DNA from: Ichthyophonus hoferi | Taxonomy: Eukaryota > Opisthokonta > Ichthyosporea > Ichthyophonida > Ichthyophonidae | NCBI GenBank assembly: GCA_002751075.1 | Contig: NAOQ01000288.1 | Coordinates: forward strand, 1,718 to 17,432 | Length of the DNA: 15,715 nt | Direction of reading: 5' to 3' | In this document: piece after piece, positions 9,446 through 15,715 of the stretch | Layout: each line of letters begins with the position of its first letter | Numbering within the stretch: position 1 is the first letter of the stretch | The notes under the pieces: model-generated | The model's database searches: none | Told to the model about the DNA's origin: nothing | What the model saw: only the letters and a program-made list of their open reading frames with translations | Translations under genes and position numbers: made by a program

Positions 9446-10163
9446 TAATTAAATATTCCTGTTTTAACAACTACAATAAACAACCTGGATGCAGAGACAG
9501 AGGAGATTCAAACCTTAGATAACCTGCACTGTTTACAACCCAAACACCCTATTCTCTCTGGCATCAGACGCTCACTTCAGTCCACTGCCTATGTACCTTT
9601 GGGTGTAAACTATAGTACTGGATTGACCTAGCATTAAGGAGCTCCAAATTCACCATCAATGGCTGAGAGGCTCGCCTTTCTGCGTACTCTTACAACACAA
9701 ATGGATAGGTTGTGTTAGACTGGAAGCTATGCAGAACCTCTATCTGCAAAAAATGTAAATTCTTCACGCCTACCTCACCACTGATCCCATAATTTTTTAT
9801 ACCAGACTCAGATTTTCTAGACCCAATAACAGAGAGAGAGTCTAGATAAACATTCTGAGCCAGTTAAGGATTCGGTAACTCATCACATCAACCACTATGC
9901 CTCACCAACAACTACAAAGTGGTCAGTTACATGGACGGCACCAAACCACCATATATATCATGGCCGACATGGTGGATCTCACATCAACACCTCCCATTAA
10001 TGTAAAAAATTTAGCTCCTAAAAATTACAATGAGGTTATACATGCCCAAGATCAGATCTCTTGCATCACGACAATGTATAATGAATTTGCCGCAATTAAC
10101 GGGCTCCACATGCAGGCCTTAGTATCAATACTAAGAGAGGAAATGAATCTAGTGGAGGACTAA
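9446..10163 (+). pseudogene. Coding-like remnants of unknown origin inside the inverted-repeat unit
   Basis: Base composition here is less AT-rich than the flanks and several medium open stretches occur on the plus strand, including one ending at about 9630 (contains LDAETEEIQTLDNLH) and one at 9897-10163 (contains LAPKNYNEVIHAQDQISC, possible ATG at 9897 or 9960). No domain, zinc finger or transposase signature is recognised. The pattern suggests an old, broken coding region of an element or captured gene, or poorly resolved exons of a real small gene. The 9897-10163 part could on its own encode an 88-residue protein. Confidence 0.3.
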
Positions 10164-11445
10164 TCTGAAAGATTAAAGTTTCTTCGGTTGTATGAGGTAA
10201 ATCGTTATTGTCATATTCCGTATGTTAAACCACAATTGTTGTGTCTTCTGCTGGATTCACACCAGCCCTTACTTTTTTTGGGTCGTCAGTGTTAATAGAA
10301 ATTGATACCTTTGTAATATCTACAATACTAGCAACGTTAGAGATGTGCGTAGGACGTGAATGAACATATGCTAATATTCTTTCCTGATTCCTCTTTTGTT
10401 TCTATTCATATTCTCACTAGCCGATAGATTTGGTTTTAATTAGTATCTTTTTTCACTGCAGTTATGTCTAGAATCATTATTTTTATACATGTTTGTTTTT
10501 ATCGCCAGTGACAACTTATAACTGATACTAATGGGACTTGAATAAAGCTAATCATTAGATACTCATGCTAAATATATTTTCTGAAGTCATAAGATTAGAA
10601 ATAATTTAATCTTATCGCAATAAGAATATATTAGTTTTTTAAAGTATGAAATTCACTACATGCAAACTGTATTGGTAACTTGATTTAAGTTACATCATTG
10701 TAATATAAATAAATAAGCTAAAAATAAAAATAAAAACTATTGAATGCTTTGGGATTGTGATTTATTTGTTCAGAAATTCCGGTCATAACAAGCTTCCTAT
10801 ATAATTAGTTCTCTTACGTGCACAATAAATTAACTCCTGAATCAATCAGAAACCAATTCTAGCATAATGTAGTACATAGAAAGCTTCAATATCCTGGATT
10901 AAACAGTTGGCTTATTAATCATTATACTTATAAAAGAAAGCTAGCTATGCTAGCATTCTTCATGGTTTTATACATGTATATGATAAGAAATGACCAAGAA
11001 ATATCAATGAACTAATCAATCGGCCAGCATCCAATCAGAACTTCAAATTGTTTTGCTATAAAATAACCTAGATCAATCCAATTAAGATTAATTTAGTCAT
11101 GTTAATTCATTTAATTCACTGATATTTCCCACGATTCACATTTATTAAGTGGTAAATATGCATTCAGTCAGTACTATTACATCAATTAGGAAATTTGTTA
11201 ATTCACCATCTAAATAGGGACATAATAGTATTCAAGATTAGTTAGTTACATAATGTTTTAGTGCATAATATTTTTCAACCTGATAATTTGATTCGTCAAT
11301 GCATAATATATGAAAGTTACACTAATGAGATAGCCAGCTAAAGAACCATTCTAGGATATTAGTATAAATGTAAACTGCAATCAATAATAAAGACCTGGTC
11401 GACCAGCCCCAGACACACAAATGCGGAGAACATAAGATTCTGATA
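10164..11445. other. Non-coding AT-rich stretch
   Basis: No exon-like reading frame was found. It contains small hairpins such as GCTAGC-tat-GCTAGC near 10940 and AAGATTA/TAATCTT near 10590, one TGAATAAAG nonamer (10539-10547) and the palindrome at 11395-11406. Confidence 0.5.
11395..11406. repeat. Perfect 12-bp palindrome CTGGTCGACCAG
   Basis: A GC-rich palindrome in AT-rich surroundings, 40 bases inside the right inverted-repeat arm. It could be a protein-binding site of a dimer, or chance. Confidence 0.5.
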
Positions 11446-11511
11446 AATTTGATATTTCCTCTCTCTAAACGAATATAGGTTACAGGAACGTTCCCGTCTC
11501 TACTTATTATT
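11446..11511 (-). repeat. Right arm of the inverted repeat pair
   Basis: The reverse complement begins AATAATAAGTAGAGAC. It is 88 percent identical to 9065-9132 over 66 aligned bases. Confidence 0.75.
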
Positions 11512-12900
11512 TTGAACAGTTGTTTTAGTTCCTTTTATACACTCCCGACCTTTTGTTTTATGCGGATGTCAATGAGGCAGTATCTATTGCTGTGAATTAA
11601 GAATTATATTGGCTAATGCAATTTACGGAAGATCAATGAGGACCAATAGAATTTTAGGTAATTAATTACCTCATTAAATGATCACATTGTGATATTTGAC
11701 AAATCATCTCATCTGAATAAAGAACGTTGTTCAATCACTTAGCATCGGACCAATCATTTCATGATAGCTAATTACCATAGCTTTGGCCACACCATTGTCT
11801 TCATTCGGAGTTTACGGTTTTGTAACAAGCTGTAAAAATATATTGAGCGCTTTAATTCTAACCGCTATTAATAGTCTTTTTAAATTAGCCAATTAATTTA
11901 GACCATTTTTTTTCACCCATACTATGTACGTAGCTATATTTGACAATGGATCCTATACTGTCTTTATATATTACAGTTTAAAGTTTTGCTGAATAGAAAA
12001 TATAGTGAGTCTAATGTCTACTAAATTACCTTGAATAATAATGGCTAGTACAAAATTTAAATGTCTCTTACTTATAATTATTCCTCAGCAGATATACAAT
12101 TCAATTTGACCATGCAGTTGGACACCTTCTATCCAGTTTATTGTCCAACTATTCTTTCTCTTCAGGCTTCACATCCAATGTAAATACATCAAATACAGCC
12201 GAATATACAGCAAAGGTCAAAAAATCCTTCTCAATTAATAACTACTGCATTGTTAACTCGTCTACATGGTTTATTCCATTCACTGTGTATAATGACCTTT
12301 ATCGGCAACAGGAAATCAGAGACGGAGTTACGTGGTAAGACAAAATAAAAGTAATTTATTTTTATTTTTATTTTGTATTCTTAATTGGCTGCCATACCAG
12401 ATGTATGAAATGCACGTCGGTATTATCTCTCAATGTTGTCTTTATTCTCTTATTAACAATAAATAGTGGTCACAATTGCAAATACAGAATTGAATAAAGG
12501 CAAAAGAGGGCTATTCAGTATAACTGTAGAGAAACATCAAATGGATCCTGTCACAGGCAGAACTCGTCTGTATTTCCTAAATATAGTATACCATATATAG
12601 ACTAGTTGAAAATTAATTAGATAATTAATTAATTAATCCAGCAAGCATTATTAATTACCTAGTCTTAATTAATTATTTACTAAGATCCCAACTGCTTGCT
12701 GACCCTTGCCGCGTATATAGTTATAGTTGACACACCTTTATATTCATAAGATATAAGACACCATATATTAACTAATTGTAAATTGATGTTAATTAATTAT
12801 TTAAGACTATAAATGTTACCCATATGGTATATATACCTATATTCAACAATAGTCACTACAATGCTGCCTTAAATTAACTTGCTTACTGTCTAATTAAAAC
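11512..12900. other. Non-coding AT-rich stretch with inverted repeats
   Basis: I see no gene. An open stretch at 12141-12338 starts at TTG, lacks splice context and matches nothing. Inverted repeats: AGTTGGACA/TGTCCAACT (12116-12124, 12142-12150) and ACAAAATAAAA/TTTTATTTTGT (12340-12350, 12366-12376). Nonamers TGAATAAAG occur at 11714 and 12491. Confidence 0.5.
12591..12830. repeat. Duplicated TTAATTAA-rich island
   Basis: CCATATATAGACTAGTTG at 12591 and CCATATATTAACTAATTG at 12761 begin two diverged copies about 170 bases apart. Each contains the identical 15-mer TTAATTAATTATTTA (12665-12679 and 12789-12803), at different internal spacing. Within the first copy CAGCAAGCA (12639-12647) and TGCTTGCTG (12693-12701) form an inverted pair around TTAATTAA runs. 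Confidence 0.6.
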
Positions 12901-12902
12901 AT

Positions 12903-13148
12903 TGGCCAATCACCGCATGGGAAAAGGGTTTTCTGCGGGAAATTCACTGGTGGAATATTAACCAATAAGCCTAGCTTCAAGGACCTAATTGGTTCCTTGA
13001 CAGTCTTTTAACATTAATCTTTATTTAAAAAATAATTATGGGGAACAATTTTAAGATAGGCAAAGCTTCCAATGAAATAGTGGGCTTAAATTTACCCTAA
13101 GTTTCCTTTAGAGAGACACAGAGGAAATGAGCGGGAAAAATAACCAAT
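12903..13148 (+). promoter_or_regulatory. Candidate RBBP4-gene promoter: two E2F-like sites and CCAAT boxes
   Basis: GCGGGAAA occurs at 12935-12942 and 13131-13138; this is the reverse form of the E2F/DP consensus TTTSSCGC. CCAAT cores flank them: TTGGCCAATC near 12903, ACCAATAAG near 12960 and ACCAATCAT near 13143. E2F plus CCAAT is a known arrangement at S-phase genes in animals and plants, and RBBP4/MSI1 is a chromatin-assembly gene. Binding is inferred. Confidence 0.45.
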
Positions 13149-13368
13149 CATAATCATTTATCAATATATCCAAGAATATTGTATGACTATCCCATAAAAC
13201 TTAGATTAACTTTGATTTAATTATGGTCATACTAATTATACCCTATATGTATTATTATGTATAATGTACTATATTATATTATATTTATTATTACAAAAGG
13301 CTATCTAGGGCGTGTTTAGTTATTGGTTTGGTATATTACACTGTTAGGTTGACAGACAATTTAGAATA

Positions 13369-13382
13369 GTATATATATATAG
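13369..13382 (+). promoter_or_regulatory. TATA-like tract before the RBBP4-type gene
   Basis: A TA run lies 57 to 70 bases before the candidate start codon at 13439. A plain microsatellite is the alternative. Confidence 0.3.
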
Positions 13383-13438
13383 GTTTTAAGTATCAGTATA
13401 AACGTATAGTTGAGTGACTCTCGAAAGTAAGAAAAACT

Positions 13439-13454
13439 ATGGAACAGACGGATG
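13439..13454 (+). CDS. Tentative first coding exon of the RBBP4-type gene
   Basis: The main exon at 13906 opens in phase 1 and has no in-frame ATG, so a short upstream exon ending one base into a codon is required. ATG GAA CAG ACG GAT G, followed by a weak donor GTTGGT, gives MEQTD and restores the frame (GAT across the junction). Family N-termini are short and variable, so homology cannot confirm it. Confidence 0.3.
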
Positions 13455-13757
13455 GTTGGTATTCTCCCCACTAACAAAAATAACAAAAGTCATACCCATA
13501 AAGCATGAAAAAAAGTTAATCTTACAAGTACACTCCTAATTACTTCCTTCATATGTCCAATACATCCCTATATTGAAACACTTACACACATGTAGAAACA
13601 AAGATAGCCTTATTGGTTTATACATGCCATATGCATGAATAGACAAGTGTGCCTGTATATCTCTACTCTAATTTTATAACAACTATAACATGGCATGCAT
13701 AACAGGTATACATAAACACTCTACACATCCAAGGACTCTTATTATATGATGAGATAA

Positions 13758-15595
<1,838 letters not shown>

Positions 15596-15633
15596 GTATA
15601 TTTATAATTATATCTTTTTATCTACCTATACGT

Positions 15634-15715
15634 ACTATCATACTATTATACTATCATACTATTATACTATCATACTATTATACTATTATACTATTATACT
15701 ATTATACTATCATAC
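15634..15715. repeat. 8-bp satellite ACTATYAT, at least 10 units, cut by the window end
   Basis: Units are ACTATCAT or ACTATTAT. The two forms alternate for the first six units, then become mostly ACTATTAT. It lies in the next intron of the RBBP4-type gene, starting 38 bases after the donor at 15596, and continues beyond the window. Confidence 0.9.

Larger units (their letters stand above)
9065..11511. mobile_element. Possible transposable element: 2.4-kb unit bounded by 66-68-bp inverted repeats
   Basis: The left arm (9065-9132, 68 bp) and right arm (11446-11511, 66 bp, inverted) match at 58 of 66 aligned positions with one 2-bp gap, and similarity stops abruptly on both sides. Each arm contains a small internal near-palindrome (AGGAACGTTCC on the right; CAGGA/TCCTG on the left). 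The unit spans 2447 bp, like terminal inverted repeats of a DNA transposon. I see no target-site duplication at the exact edges and no recognisable transposase, so this could instead be two inverted copies of a short dispersed repeat. Confidence 0.4.

Noticed and set aside
12141-12338. 65-codon plus-strand frame
   Set aside because: TTG start, no splice context, no motif; flanked by AT-rich non-coding DNA.

Overview
The window is AT-rich nuclear DNA from an intron-bearing eukaryote. Evidence for this is GT-AG introns of about 120 to 735 bases, pyrimidine-rich acceptors, near-consensus CTAAC branch points (275-281, 4506-4512, 15482-15489) and AATAAA poly(A) signals. Stops are used in the standard way (TAA, TGA, TAA). 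The histone-chaperone gene on the right is clearly RBBP4/MSI1-like but diverges from animal, plant and fungal forms at normally invariant positions, so a protist fits best. I cannot name the lineage.

Layout. (1) 320-1234, plus strand: the last three exons of an unidentified gene, encoding a basic Ser/Thr-Pro-rich C-terminal tail. (2) 1235-3557: non-coding, AT-rich. (3) 3558-5080, plus: a complete three-exon malate dehydrogenase of mitochondrial (MDH2) type, 317 residues, with no transit peptide. (4) 5905-8214, minus, convergent with MDH: a complete five-exon gene for a 342-residue protein with two SpoVS domains, a fold best known from bacterial sporulation protein S, behind an acidic/basic NLS-like N-terminus. 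(5) 8215-13368: a gene-poor 5-kb stretch holding a 2.4-kb unit bounded by 66-68-bp inverted repeats whose copies differ only by transitions, some coding-like remnants, a cluster of interleaved palindromes and a TTAATTAA-rich duplicated island. (6) 13369-15595 and beyond, plus: the 5' part of an RBBP4/MSI1-type WD40 histone-binding gene, with two E2F-like GCGGGAAA boxes and CCAAT boxes upstream. Its introns carry TTTTAA arrays and a very uniform 14-bp minisatellite. The window ends in an 8-bp satellite.

The genes do not form an obvious pathway. MDH is core carbon metabolism, RBBP4 is chromatin assembly, and the tandem-SpoVS protein has no assigned eukaryotic role but is predicted here to be nuclear and possibly nucleic-acid-binding. 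The tandem-SpoVS gene is the most unusual item in the window. All exon models are hand-built from reading frame, splice-site and phase agreement. The SpoVS and MDH models close exactly in frame from ATG to stop.
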